Source: JANNRW01 sp031401815 (lineage in GTDB: Bacteria; Desulfobacterota; Desulfuromonadia; Geobacterales; DSM-12255). From it: a stretch of 6,209 nucleotides of DNA. The translations under genes were made by a program, and so were the position numbers. Below are positions 1-6,209 of the stretch, one piece after another (position 1 is the stretch's first letter; the number at the start of each line of letters is the position of its first letter). The stretch covers positions 1-6,209 of the forward strand of contig JANNRW010000102.1 of the NCBI GenBank assembly GCA_031401815.1. The letters are read 5' to 3'. The notes under the pieces were generated by a model that saw nothing but the letters and a program-made list of their open reading frames with translations, did no database searches and was not told the origin of the DNA.

Positions 1-1
1 A

Positions 2-1015
2 ATGACATTGTCGGAACCTGACAGCCTGTCAGCTTCACTGAATAGATCTTCCAGGGCTGCTGTTCTCCCCTGGCACCCATCTTTACTGCCGCTCATGCTT
101 GCGCCGATGCAGGGGCTTACCAATCGAGCCTTGCGAGCCCATTTCATAAAGCATGCAAGACCTGACACACTCTTCACGGAATTCATGCGAGTCAATGCAG
201 CTGCTGCTGTAAAGCGTTTATCAGCAGTGGATCTTAAAGAGATTGCTGCTTCAGAAGATGGTGTTCCACTGGTGGTGCAACTTGTCGGTCACGGCAGGGA
301 AGCGCTTGTTTCGGCAGCTCTTGCAGCCCAGGATGCGGGAGCTTCCCACATAAACCTGAACATGGGATGCCCATATGGCCGGATGACCAGCGGGCTTACC
401 GGAGGCGCCATGCTCCGTTCCCCTGCGGATCTTGCCCGGATCATACCGGCGTTGCGGGGGGTAATCAGAGGCTCTTTTTCAGTAAAACTTCGCTCCGGTT
501 ATGACGATCCTGAGCAGATTCTCTCTCTGCTGTCTCTCTTTGAAACAGCAGAGGTCGATTTTCTGATACTCCACCCCCGCACTGTTGTCCAGGAGTACAG
601 CGGATCAGCCGACCACTCTGTCACAAGAAGAGTTGTGCGCGAAACCGGTATTCCGGTTATAGCCAATGGTGACATAAGAAGCGTTGCAGATGGAAGGCGA
701 GTTCTACAGGAGACCGGCGCTGCCGGCCTGATGATCGGGCGAGGGGCTATTGCTGATCCGCTGCTGTTCGAGCGGCTAAGGGGGAGAGCAGATCCCGAGC
801 CAAATATTAAAGCGCGAAGAGCTGAACTGAAGGGTTATCTGCTGGTGATGCTCACCAGATACTTGGAACTCTTTTGCGGGGAGACGCAGGTGCTCGGAAA
901 AATGAAGGCAATAGTTTTTCACCTGGATGATCCTGAACTGGCCAGAACTCAGAAAGAGCTGCTCAGATCAAAAAATCTGCGCTCATTTAAAGCAGTTCTG
1001 GAAGGGCTTGAGTGA
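2..1015 (+). CDS. tRNA-dihydrouridine synthase, DusC-like branch (start uncertain, possibly 5'-partial)
   Basis: This is an FMN- and NADPH-dependent enzyme family that reduces specific uridines in tRNA to dihydrouridine in the cytoplasm. The TIM-barrel signatures appear in order: LAPMQGLTNRALR (residues 33-45) as the FMN-binding first strand, TEFMRV (59-64), NMGCPYGRMTSG (120-131) with the catalytic Cys123, the FMN-contacting Lys162 in VKLRSG, His191 in HPRT, ANGDI (221-225) and the phosphate-binding MIGRGA (244-249). A helical C-terminal domain follows and ends in SFKAVLEGLE. The length of 337 residues is normal for the family. GCPY, and HPRT in place of the common HGRT, resemble a DusC-like branch that I recall from Bacteroidota; the exact tRNA position modified cannot be told. 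The ATG at position 2 leaves about 32 residues before the barrel, longer than usual, and only one base lies upstream, so the real start could be outside the window or further in. It converges on rodA and is probably transcribed independently. Confidence 0.9.
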   Translation: MTLSEPDSLSASLNRSSRAAVLPWHPSLLPLMLAPMQGLTNRALRAHFIKHARPDTLFTEFMRVNAAAAVKRLSAVDLKEIAASEDGVPLVVQLVGHGREALVSAALAAQDAGASHINLNMGCPYGRMTSGLTGGAMLRSPADLARIIPALRGVIRGSFSVKLRSGYDDPEQILSLLSLFETAEVDFLILHPRTVVQEYSGSADHSVTRRVVRETGIPVIANGDIRSVADGRRVLQETGAAGLMIGRGAIADPLLFERLRGRADPEPNIKARRAELKGYLLVMLTRYLELFCGETQVLGKMKAIVFHLDDPELARTQKELLRSKNLRSFKAVLEGLE

Positions 1016-1034
1016 ATTGGAATATATCCCGGCT

Positions 1035-2135
1035 TCAGAACATGAATCGCCGCATGCTTACATTCAGCAGCAATCCTGCCCCGATCATCGAGGTAATCAA
1101 AGAGGTTCCACCGTACGAGAAAAAGGGGAGCGGCACCCCTACCACCGGAAAAAGACCGATCACCATCCCCATATTGATAATGATGTGAAAACAGAACATG
1201 GCTGAAACCCCGACTGCCATGAGAGCTCCGAAGCGGTCATTACACCGGCTGGCCACATGCAGACCCCACAAAACCAGCAGAAGATAAAGTAACAGTATCA
1301 GCATACAGCCGAAAAACCCCCACTCCTCCGCAAACACGGAAAAAGCAAAATCAGTATGCTGCTCCGGAAGAAATCTGAGCTGGGTCTGTGTGCCGTGCAT
1401 GAACCCCTTGCCGGACAGACCTCCGGATCCTACTGCAATCTTGCTCTGGATCAGGTGATAGCCGCTTTTGAGCGGATCTCTTTCAGGATCCAGAAAGTTC
1501 AGCACCCTGTTTTTCTGATAATTCCTGAGAAGAAAGTGCCAGGCAACATAGACAAGGGGAATAGAGGTAAGGAGCAGAGAAAGCAGTGCGCTCCATCTGA
1601 CACCAACTGTGACTGTTATAGCTCCGGCGATAAGACATACAAGTATCGCCGTACCAAGATCAGGCTGTTTTACGATCAGCAGTGCCGGCATTGACAGAAG
1701 AAACAAGGGGAGAGCAAGCTGCCTGAGTCCCAATCCTTCAGAAATCTGATATTTTGAAAAGAAGCGGGCAAAAGTAATTATTATGATAATCTTCATCGGC
1801 TCTGACGGCTGCATGCTGAAAAAGCCGAGATTAAGCCAGCGGGTAGCACCCATGGAGGTCTTTCCGGCAAACAGCACCATTATGAGCAAAAAAAGGAGTA
1901 GTCCATATCCCCAGTAGGCAAGATCTTCCAGTAAATGATAGTCAATGCTGCAAGTAACAAAAATGAGCCCGATTCCGATTAATATCCAGTAAACCTGCTT
2001 CATAGGATAAGAGGTTCCTGTAGAGATGTACGACGCAGAAGCGCTGTAGATATTCAGTATACCTATTCCAGCTATCGCAATGATCAGTATCAGTATTTTC
2101 CAGTCGAAACTGGCCAGAAGCCTTCTGTCGATCAT
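1035..2135 (-). CDS. rodA: RodA, SEDS peptidoglycan glycosyltransferase of the elongasome
   Basis: RodA is an integral inner-membrane glycosyltransferase. It polymerises lipid II into glycan strands during side-wall growth and works as a pair with PBP2. The 366-residue protein is full length for the family and shows about ten hydrophobic segments. SEDS landmarks are all present: TRWLNLG...MQPSE (98-112, with the conserved Glu112), KQPDLGTA (156-163, Asp159), PEQHTDFAF (257-265) with the presumed catalytic Asp262, and the FtsW/RodA/SpoVE signature GVPLPFFSYGGTS (333-345). Asp159 and Asp262 have the same numbers as I recall for E. coli RodA. RodA rather than FtsW or SpoVE is chosen because of the fused neighbour mrdA and the absence of division genes. 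The ATG overlaps the mrdA stop in ATGA, and a good AGGGG Shine-Dalgarno sequence lies 6 bases upstream, so translation is probably coupled to mrdA. It is the last gene of the operon inside the window. Confidence 0.97.
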   Translation of the reverse strand: MIDRRLLASFDWKILILIIAIAGIGILNIYSASASYISTGTSYPMKQVYWILIGIGLIFVTCSIDYHLLEDLAYWGYGLLLFLLIMVLFAGKTSMGATRWLNLGFFSMQPSEPMKIIIIITFARFFSKYQISEGLGLRQLALPLFLLSMPALLIVKQPDLGTAILVCLIAGAITVTVGVRWSALLSLLLTSIPLVYVAWHFLLRNYQKNRVLNFLDPERDPLKSGYHLIQSKIAVGSGGLSGKGFMHGTQTQLRFLPEQHTDFAFSVFAEEWGFFGCMLILLLYLLLVLWGLHVASRCNDRFGALMAVGVSAMFCFHIIINMGMVIGLFPVVGVPLPFFSYGGTSLITSMIGAGLLLNVSMRRFMF

Positions 2136-4012
2136 CTGTCGCCCCTAGGAGAAGTATCGACTTTATCACCATCTTCCCCCGGGGAAGAGAGCGTTCTGAT
2201 AACACCCTTCATCTCGAAGTACTTTCTCAGTATCTGACCGGCAACCGGCGCAGCAGCCCCTCCGCCATGCTCACCATGCTCTACAACTACGGCAACGGCA
2301 ACCTCCGGCTTTTGATAAGGGGCAAATGCAACAAACAGGGCATGATCCCTGTGCTCGTACTTGAGATAGACTTTTTTCTCCTTCATTTTGACAACTTGTG
2401 ATGTGCCGGTTTTCCCTGCTACCTTTACATCATGAATACGGGCAGCTGCACCGGTGCCACCTGCCTCATTGACAACAGCCCAGAGACCTTCTTTTATCAG
2501 CCCGAAATGCCTGGCCTGAAGATCTATGTTTTTCAGCAGTTCGGGGTGAAACTCCTTGATGGTTCGCCCGTCATTGTCGATTATCCTCTTGACGATGTGA
2601 GGCCTGAATATCTTGCCATCCGAAGCCAGCCCTGCAGTCATGGCTGCAAGCTGTACAGGTGTCATCAACATCGACCCCTGACCGATGGCCACAGGCAAAG
2701 TCTCCCCCTTGTACCATCTGATTCCGCTCTTTTTTTCCTTCCAGGCAGAAGTAGGCACAAAACCGCTCTTCTCATTCTCAAGCCCTATCCCCATAGGTTC
2801 GCCCATGCCGAATTTCTTTGCATAAAATGCAATTTTGTCAACGCCCAGCTGCTCTCCAAGCATATAGTAATAGACATCACATGACTCTCTTAAAGATTTC
2901 CTTAGATTTACCCTGCCATGCCCCTTTTTGTTCCAGCAACGAAAAGTGCTGTTGCCGAGCTTGTACTCTCCGGTGCAGTTAACTACTGTATTCTGATCGA
3001 TAACTCCTTCTTCAAGCCCTGCCAGAGCTGTAATCATCTTGAAAGTTGAGCCGGGCGGATATTGGCCTTTGAGCGCCTTGTTTTCAAGAGGACGGCGCTT
3101 GTCTTCAAGATAGGCAGTCCATTTCTCAGGAGGCATTCTCCCGGTAAAAAGTGAAGGGTCAAACTCGGGAGTACTGGCAAAGGCCAGTATTTCGCCTGTT
3201 CCTATCTCCATGACTACAGCAGCTGCCGCCTTGCCACCCATCACCATTTCAGCATGTTTTTGCAGTTCAAGATCGATAGTAAGTTCGATACTCTGACCTG
3301 GAACCGGAACTGTTTCGCTGATAGTGCGCAGATAGCGTCCTCTTGCATCAACCTCTATCTGCCTCCCACCGTCAAAACCATGAAGATACCCCTCATAACT
3401 TCGCTCAATTCCGTTTTTACCAACATAATCTCCGGAATTATACTCTTCAAACTCAGGGAGCTGTAACTCTTTTTCTGAAATTTCTCCAATATAACCAAGC
3501 AGATGCGAGGCAACATTACGGAAAGGATATTCCCTTACAGGTTTCACTGCCAGCTCTATACCGCCTAGGCGCAATCTGTTCTCTTCGAAATATTCAAGTT
3601 GATCGCGAGACAGGCCGGATGCGAGAATTATCGGAAAATATTTTGCCCTTTTTTTTCCTTTTTCCCATTTTGATCTGAGCTCTGTCATATCAATTTTCAG
3701 AATTGCGGAAATCTCAGCCAACAGAATATCCTTATCCTTCACTTCGCCCGGAATAACCGCAAGACTGTACGAAGGGGTACTGCTGACTATATGCTTGCCA
3801 CTCCTGTCAAGAAGTACTCCGCGTGAAGCAGCCACCGGGATGAAACGGAGTCTGTTGTTCTCCGACATCTCCTTTAGTCTGTCTGCCTCAATAAACTGGA
3901 GAAACCAGAGCCTGCACAAAACAATCGCAAATAATATCACTACCGCCAGGGAGAGGATCATTATCCTTCGATGCAGCTGCTGACCCGCTCTTATGAAGCG
4001 CTGACTCTTCAA
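2132..4012 (-). CDS. mrdA: Penicillin-binding protein 2 (class B transpeptidase), TTG start
   Basis: PBP2 is a bitopic membrane protein that cross-links peptidoglycan stem peptides during elongation; it is a beta-lactam target and the partner of RodA. The 626-residue protein has a basic cytoplasmic tail (1-17), one membrane anchor (about 18-40), and a PBP dimer/pedestal domain opening with SRGVLLDRSG (63-72) and including YVGKNGIERSYE (196-207). The transpeptidase domain (about 255-600) has all three active-site motifs: Ser322-TFK, Ser377-Cys-Asp (the SxD form usual in PBP2, where many PBPs have SxN) and Lys534-Thr-Gly. A charged tail of about 25 residues follows. The first usable start is a TTG, because an in-frame TAA lies only six codons upstream (4031-4033) with no ATG or GTG between. 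The next ATG is residue 18 (3959-3961), which would remove the basic tail before the anchor. The TTG overlaps the mreD stop in TTGA. An A8 run lies at codons 119-122 on the coding strand. Confidence 0.96.
   Translation of the reverse strand: MKSQRFIRAGQQLHRRIMILSLAVVILFAIVLCRLWFLQFIEADRLKEMSENNRLRFIPVAASRGVLLDRSGKHIVSSTPSYSLAVIPGEVKDKDILLAEISAILKIDMTELRSKWEKGKKRAKYFPIILASGLSRDQLEYFEENRLRLGGIELAVKPVREYPFRNVASHLLGYIGEISEKELQLPEFEEYNSGDYVGKNGIERSYEGYLHGFDGGRQIEVDARGRYLRTISETVPVPGQSIELTIDLELQKHAEMVMGGKAAAAVVMEIGTGEILAFASTPEFDPSLFTGRMPPEKWTAYLEDKRRPLENKALKGQYPPGSTFKMITALAGLEEGVIDQNTVVNCTGEYKLGNSTFRCWNKKGHGRVNLRKSLRESCDVYYYMLGEQLGVDKIAFYAKKFGMGEPMGIGLENEKSGFVPTSAWKEKKSGIRWYKGETLPVAIGQGSMLMTPVQLAAMTAGLASDGKIFRPHIVKRIIDNDGRTIKEFHPELLKNIDLQARHFGLIKEGLWAVVNEAGGTGAAARIHDVKVAGKTGTSQVVKMKEKKVYLKYEHRDHALFVAFAPYQKPEVAVAVVVEHGEHGGGAAAPVAGQILRKYFEMKGVIRTLSSPGEDGDKVDTSPRGDR
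2142..2146 (-). promoter_or_regulatory. Ribosome binding site of rodA
   Basis: On the coding strand AGGGG lies 6 bases before the rodA ATG and inside the last codons of mrdA. It is the best Shine-Dalgarno match of the operon junctions, and it supports the chosen start and the ATGA coupling with mrdA. Confidence 0.7.
3649..3656 (-). repeat. A8 homopolymer run in the mrdA coding strand
   Basis: Eight T on the + strand give eight A in the mrdA message, read GGA AAA AAA AGG (Gly119-Lys-Lys-Arg122). A second A5 run lies just upstream in the message (3659-3663). The reading frame as given is intact across the run. Confidence 0.9.
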
Positions 4013-4500
4013 CTTCGTGCGCTCTTGAGGTTAAAGGACCATATCCCGAATATCAACGAGGTGAGAAAAGCATTTACTACAGAGTGTGGCAGAAGATTTG
4101 TCAGAAAAGAAGCAATCATGCCGGAGGGAGCTGAAAAGAGGATGAGGATGAGGATGGAGATTACAGCATCTATAATGGTAGCGAAAAATACCACAACTAT
4201 CATCAGGTGATCACTGTCTGTGTAAAGCTTGTCAGCCAGTTTGCGGAGCAGCAGATAAACCAGCAGCAGAGAAATACCGGAAAGCCCGAAATATATCCCG
4301 CTGAAAACACCCTGGATCAGACCGAGCAGATAAGCAGCAACTCCGCCGGAAATCGTGGCATCGACGCGAAGGGCAATATACGACACAAGGATAATAATGA
4401 GATTCGGCTTGAATGGATCCTCAAAAAAGAGTGGCAGCACAGAAATCTGCAGAATTATGGCAAGAATCAGCCAGAGAAAAAATATTGCCGGCCTTTGCAT
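4009..4500 (-). CDS. mreD: Rod shape-determining protein MreD
   Basis: MreD is a small inner-membrane protein of the elongasome that works with MreC and MreB and with the PBP2-RodA pair; it has no known enzymatic activity. The 163 residues match the usual family length. The protein is almost wholly hydrophobic, with about five to six membrane segments (roughly 5-26, 32-46, 50-70, 72-87, 99-123 and 138-157). The recognisable family pattern is KPNLIIILV (31-39), corresponding to the PDL...L motif, followed by GLIQGVFSGIYFGLSG (60-75). MreD sequences diverge strongly, so the call also rests on its position directly before mrdA and rodA. The ATG is 6 bases after the guaA stop, and a weak GGGA Shine-Dalgarno lies inside the last guaA codons. 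The stop overlaps the mrdA TTG. mreB and mreC are not adjacent: guaA occupies the upstream place. Confidence 0.9.
   Translation of the reverse strand: MQRPAIFFLWLILAIILQISVLPLFFEDPFKPNLIIILVSYIALRVDATISGGVAAYLLGLIQGVFSGIYFGLSGISLLLVYLLLRKLADKLYTDSDHLMIVVVFFATIIDAVISILILILFSAPSGMIASFLTNLLPHSVVNAFLTSLIFGIWSFNLKSARS
4138..4155. repeat. Hexanucleotide tandem repeat (GAGGAT x3) inside mreD
   Basis: Three perfect copies of GAGGAT stand head to tail on the + strand. On the mreD coding strand they read ATCCTC three times and encode an Ile-Leu-Ile-Leu-Ile-Leu run in a predicted membrane segment (around residues 116-121). A gain or loss of one unit would keep the reading frame and change the helix by two residues. 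Confidence 0.8.
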
Positions 4501-4506
4501 CGGTAG

Positions 4507-6054
4507 TTATTCCCATTCAATAGTGGCAGGCGGCTTGCTTGAAATATCGTATACAACCCTGTTGATCCCCTTGACTTCATTGATTATCCGGCTGCTTATC
4601 CGTGCAAGATCTTCATAAGGGAGCTGATACCATCCGGCTGTCATGAAATCCCTGGTCTCAACCGCTCTCAAGGCAATAACATATTCATATGTTCTGCCAT
4701 CGCCCATAACGCCGACGCTTTTTACCGGTAGAAATACAGCAAACGCCTGGCTGATCTTGCTGTAATGTCCGCTTGAGTAGAGCTCTTCAATGTATATTGC
4801 ATCGGCGCGGCGCAGGATATCGGCATACTCTTTCCTGACTTCGCCAAGGATACGCACACCCAGCCCCGGCCCCGGAAAGGGGTGCCTCCAGACCATCTGA
4901 TGCGGGAGCCCCAGCTCTTCACCAATGGCACGGACTTCATCCTTGAAAAGCTCCCTCAATGGCTCAAGCAGTGACAGCTTCATATATTCAGGAAGACCGC
5001 CAACATTATGATGGCTCTTGATGTTATGAGCCTTGCCGCTCTTTGCTCCGGCAGACTCTATAACATCAGGGTATATGGTTCCCTGGGCGAGCCATCTGGC
5101 ATTTTCGATTTTTGAAGATTCTTCCTCAAATATCTTCACAAAAAGATTGCCGATAATCTTCCTTTTGCGTTCAGGGTCACTCACACCGGAAAGTCCGGAT
5201 AAAAAAGACTCTTCAGCATCAACACGAATCACCTTTACACCAAGATTCCGGGCAAAGGTTGCCATAACCTGATCACCCTCTCCCAGGCGAAGCAGCCCGT
5301 TATCGACAAATACACAGGTAAGCTGGTCACCAATGGCCCGATGAATAAGCGCCGCAGCCACAGAAGAGTCTACACCCCCAGAGAGGCCAAGAATCACATG
5401 ATCTGAACCGACCTGAGCCCTTATCCGCTCAACTGCATCGATGATAATCTGCCCTGGCGTCCATCTGCCTGTGCAGCCGCAGATCTTTCGGACAAAAGAG
5501 TCAATCAGGATCTCACCCCGGGGGGTATGGTTCACTTCAGGGTGGAACTGGACAGCATAAAGATTTCGTTTTGAATCCTGTATGGCGCAGACCGGAGCAT
5601 TGTCAGAAAAGGCTACAACCTCGAAACCTTCAGGCACCCTTGCAACATGATCCCCATGGCTCATCCAGACAGGGCTCTTCCCCTCAGTGAAAAACCCGTC
5701 AAAAAGGAGTCCGGGGTTCCCGACAGCAAACAGTTCGGCATGCCCGAACTCGCGCTTTCCTGCAGGAACAACCTCACCACCAAAATGACGGCTCATAAGC
5801 TGCATCCCGTAACAGATGCCAAGCAGAGGGACACCAAGCTCGAAAAGCTCCTCGGCAACTCCCGGCGCCCCCTCATCATAAACAGATCTAGGGCCGCCTG
5901 AAAGGATAATTCCCGAAGGGGCAAAAGCGCGAATCTGCTCAAACTCCATATCAAACGGGTGGAGCTCGCAAAAGACATGCGCCTCCCGCACCCTGCGTGC
6001 AATAAGCTGCGTGTACTGGGAGCCGAAATCAAGGATGATTAGTGTCTGGTTCAT
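4507..6054 (-). CDS. guaA: GMP synthase (glutamine-hydrolysing)
   Basis: GuaA makes GMP from XMP, ATP and glutamine, the last step of guanine nucleotide synthesis, in the cytoplasm. The 515 residues are the standard length for the two-domain, single-chain form. The N-terminal class I glutamine amidotransferase domain (1-190) has ILDFGSQYTQLIARRVRE (7-24), SGGPRSV (52-58), the nucleophile Cys81 in GICYGMQ, and the His171/Glu173 pair in QFHPEV. The ATP-pyrophosphatase domain (about 200-395) has the P-loop SGGVDSS (225-231) and GTIYPDVIES (325-334). The C-terminal dimerisation domain (about 396-515) follows HPFPGPGLGVR (391-401) and ends with the family-typical SKPPATIEWE. All key residues are intact. 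The ATG comes 18 bases after the stop of an IMP dehydrogenase-like gene that would supply XMP. A GAAG sequence 6 bases before the ATG is a weak ribosome binding site. mreD follows after 6 bases. Confidence 0.99.
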   Translation of the reverse strand: MNQTLIILDFGSQYTQLIARRVREAHVFCELHPFDMEFEQIRAFAPSGIILSGGPRSVYDEGAPGVAEELFELGVPLLGICYGMQLMSRHFGGEVVPAGKREFGHAELFAVGNPGLLFDGFFTEGKSPVWMSHGDHVARVPEGFEVVAFSDNAPVCAIQDSKRNLYAVQFHPEVNHTPRGEILIDSFVRKICGCTGRWTPGQIIIDAVERIRAQVGSDHVILGLSGGVDSSVAAALIHRAIGDQLTCVFVDNGLLRLGEGDQVMATFARNLGVKVIRVDAEESFLSGLSGVSDPERKRKIIGNLFVKIFEEESSKIENARWLAQGTIYPDVIESAGAKSGKAHNIKSHHNVGGLPEYMKLSLLEPLRELFKDEVRAIGEELGLPHQMVWRHPFPGPGLGVRILGEVRKEYADILRRADAIYIEELYSSGHYSKISQAFAVFLPVKSVGVMGDGRTYEYVIALRAVETRDFMTAGWYQLPYEDLARISSRIINEVKGINRVVYDISSKPPATIEWE

Positions 6055-6060
6055 CAGTTT

Positions 6061-6064
6061 CTTC
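6061..6064 (-). promoter_or_regulatory. Weak ribosome binding site of guaA
   Basis: On the coding strand GAAG lies 6 bases before the guaA ATG in the 18-base gap after the IMP dehydrogenase-like gene. It also forms one arm of a short inverted repeat, CTTC-TAC-GAAG, covering 6061-6071. The match to the consensus is poor, so the call rests mainly on spacing. Confidence 0.4.
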
Positions 6065-6072
6065 GTAGAAGT

Positions 6073-6209
6073 CTATTTGCCCATGCCCACGCGCTGCGCG
6101 GCCTGGAAAAGTTTGCCTTCGGTCCGGATGGCAGGAGCAATGACGATTTCAGTCAATTGCATTTCGCGGATGTTATGCGCGCCGACATTGCCCATGCAGG
6201 TCCTGAGCG
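6073..6209 (-). CDS. IMP dehydrogenase-like protein, GuaB3 type (C-terminal fragment, 5' end outside window)
   Basis: Only the last 44 codons are in the window. Read from the complement of 6207 down to the TAG at 6073-6075, the fragment begins LRTCMGNVGAHNIREMQ, continues TEIVIAPAIRTEGK and ends FQAAQRVGMGK. The pattern (LR..MG..GA..I.EMQ, then V.APA...TEGK..Q.AQ..GMGK) matches what I recall of the C-terminal end of GuaB3-family IMP dehydrogenase-related proteins, for example in cyanobacteria. It does not resemble the tail of classical GuaB, which has GLRSGMGY...RITGAG. The following gene, guaA, uses XMP, the product of IMP oxidation, which supports a role in guanine nucleotide synthesis. The catalytic Cys loop and any CBS domains cannot be seen, so activity is inferred from family and context only. 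The fragment is cut by the window edge and is not a pseudogene as far as can be seen. Confidence 0.78.
   Translation of the reverse strand, partial: LRTCMGNVGAHNIREMQLTEIVIAPAIRTEGKLFQAAQRVGMGK

Noticed and set aside
377..382. Possible loss of function in Dus because of unusual residues around the GCP motif
   Set aside because: The catalytic Cys, the FMN Lys, the barrel His and the phosphate-binding GRG are all present, so an active enzyme of a divergent branch is more likely.
956..984. Imperfect hairpin GAGC-tgct-CAGAT-caaaaa-ATCTG-c-GCTC near the dus 3' end, about 50 bases past the rodA stop on the - strand
   Set aside because: The core stem is only 5 bp, the sequence lies within dus coding sequence, and no T-run follows on either strand, so it does not qualify as a terminator.
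927..1205. Open frame on the + strand across the dus end and the rodA 3' end
   Set aside because: It overlaps the well-supported dus in another frame and is antisense to rodA; its composition is low-complexity and it has no recognisable domain.
2432..2884. 150-codon + strand open frame inside mrdA
   Set aside because: It lies antisense to the conserved transpeptidase domain, and its Cys/His/Pro-rich content resembles a reverse-frame artefact.
3971..4618. Three overlapping + strand open frames antisense to mreD, the mrdA start and the guaA end
   Set aside because: They are shadows of the hydrophobic mreD codons on the opposite strand, rich in Asn, Gln and Arg, with no family resemblance.
4507..6054. 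Several short frames antisense or in alternative frames within guaA
   Set aside because: guaA is intact and conserved along its whole length, and none of the alternatives shows a motif or a credible start signal.
6061..6071. Inverted repeat CTTC-GTA-GAAG over the guaA ribosome binding site as a riboswitch or operator
   Set aside because: A 4-bp stem with a 3-base loop is expected often by chance, and the 18-base gap is too small for a riboswitch.

Overview
This is a compact, gene-dense piece of a bacterial chromosome with moderate GC. It holds five complete or near-complete genes and one gene cut by the window edge. There are no RNA genes, mobile elements or CRISPR arrays, and no gap longer than about 20 bases between genes. 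The flavor of the proteins suggests the Bacteroidota/Chlorobiota group, perhaps a green sulfur bacterium. The dihydrouridine synthase has the GCPY...HPRT signature that I associate with that group's DusC-like branch. The IMP dehydrogenase tail is the GuaB3-like form rather than the classical GuaB form. The taxonomic assignment is an inference and is not proven by the window.

Layout: on the + strand, a tRNA-dihydrouridine synthase gene fills positions 2-1015, and its true start may lie outside the window. All other genes are on the - strand and converge on it with a 19-base gap. In their transcription order (high to low coordinate) they are the C-terminal 44 codons of an IMP dehydrogenase-like gene (guaB3 type), guaA (GMP synthase), mreD, mrdA (PBP2) and rodA.

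The - strand genes look like one operon. Their junctions are an 18-base gap, a 6-base gap, a TTGA overlap and an ATGA overlap. The first part makes GMP: IMP to XMP by an IMP dehydrogenase-type enzyme (if the partial gene has that activity), then XMP to GMP by GuaA. The second part makes the membrane core of the cell-elongation machinery: MreD (scaffold), PBP2 (transpeptidase) and RodA (SEDS glycan polymerase). All catalytic motifs that I can check are intact. The mreB and mreC genes, which often precede mreD, are not next to it here; guaA takes their place.

I found no strong evidence for an undescribed system. The points most worth a second look are the joining of guanine-nucleotide genes to the elongasome genes, the non-ATG start of mrdA, an A8 run inside mrdA that could cause slippage, and the atypical Dus and IMPDH subfamilies.
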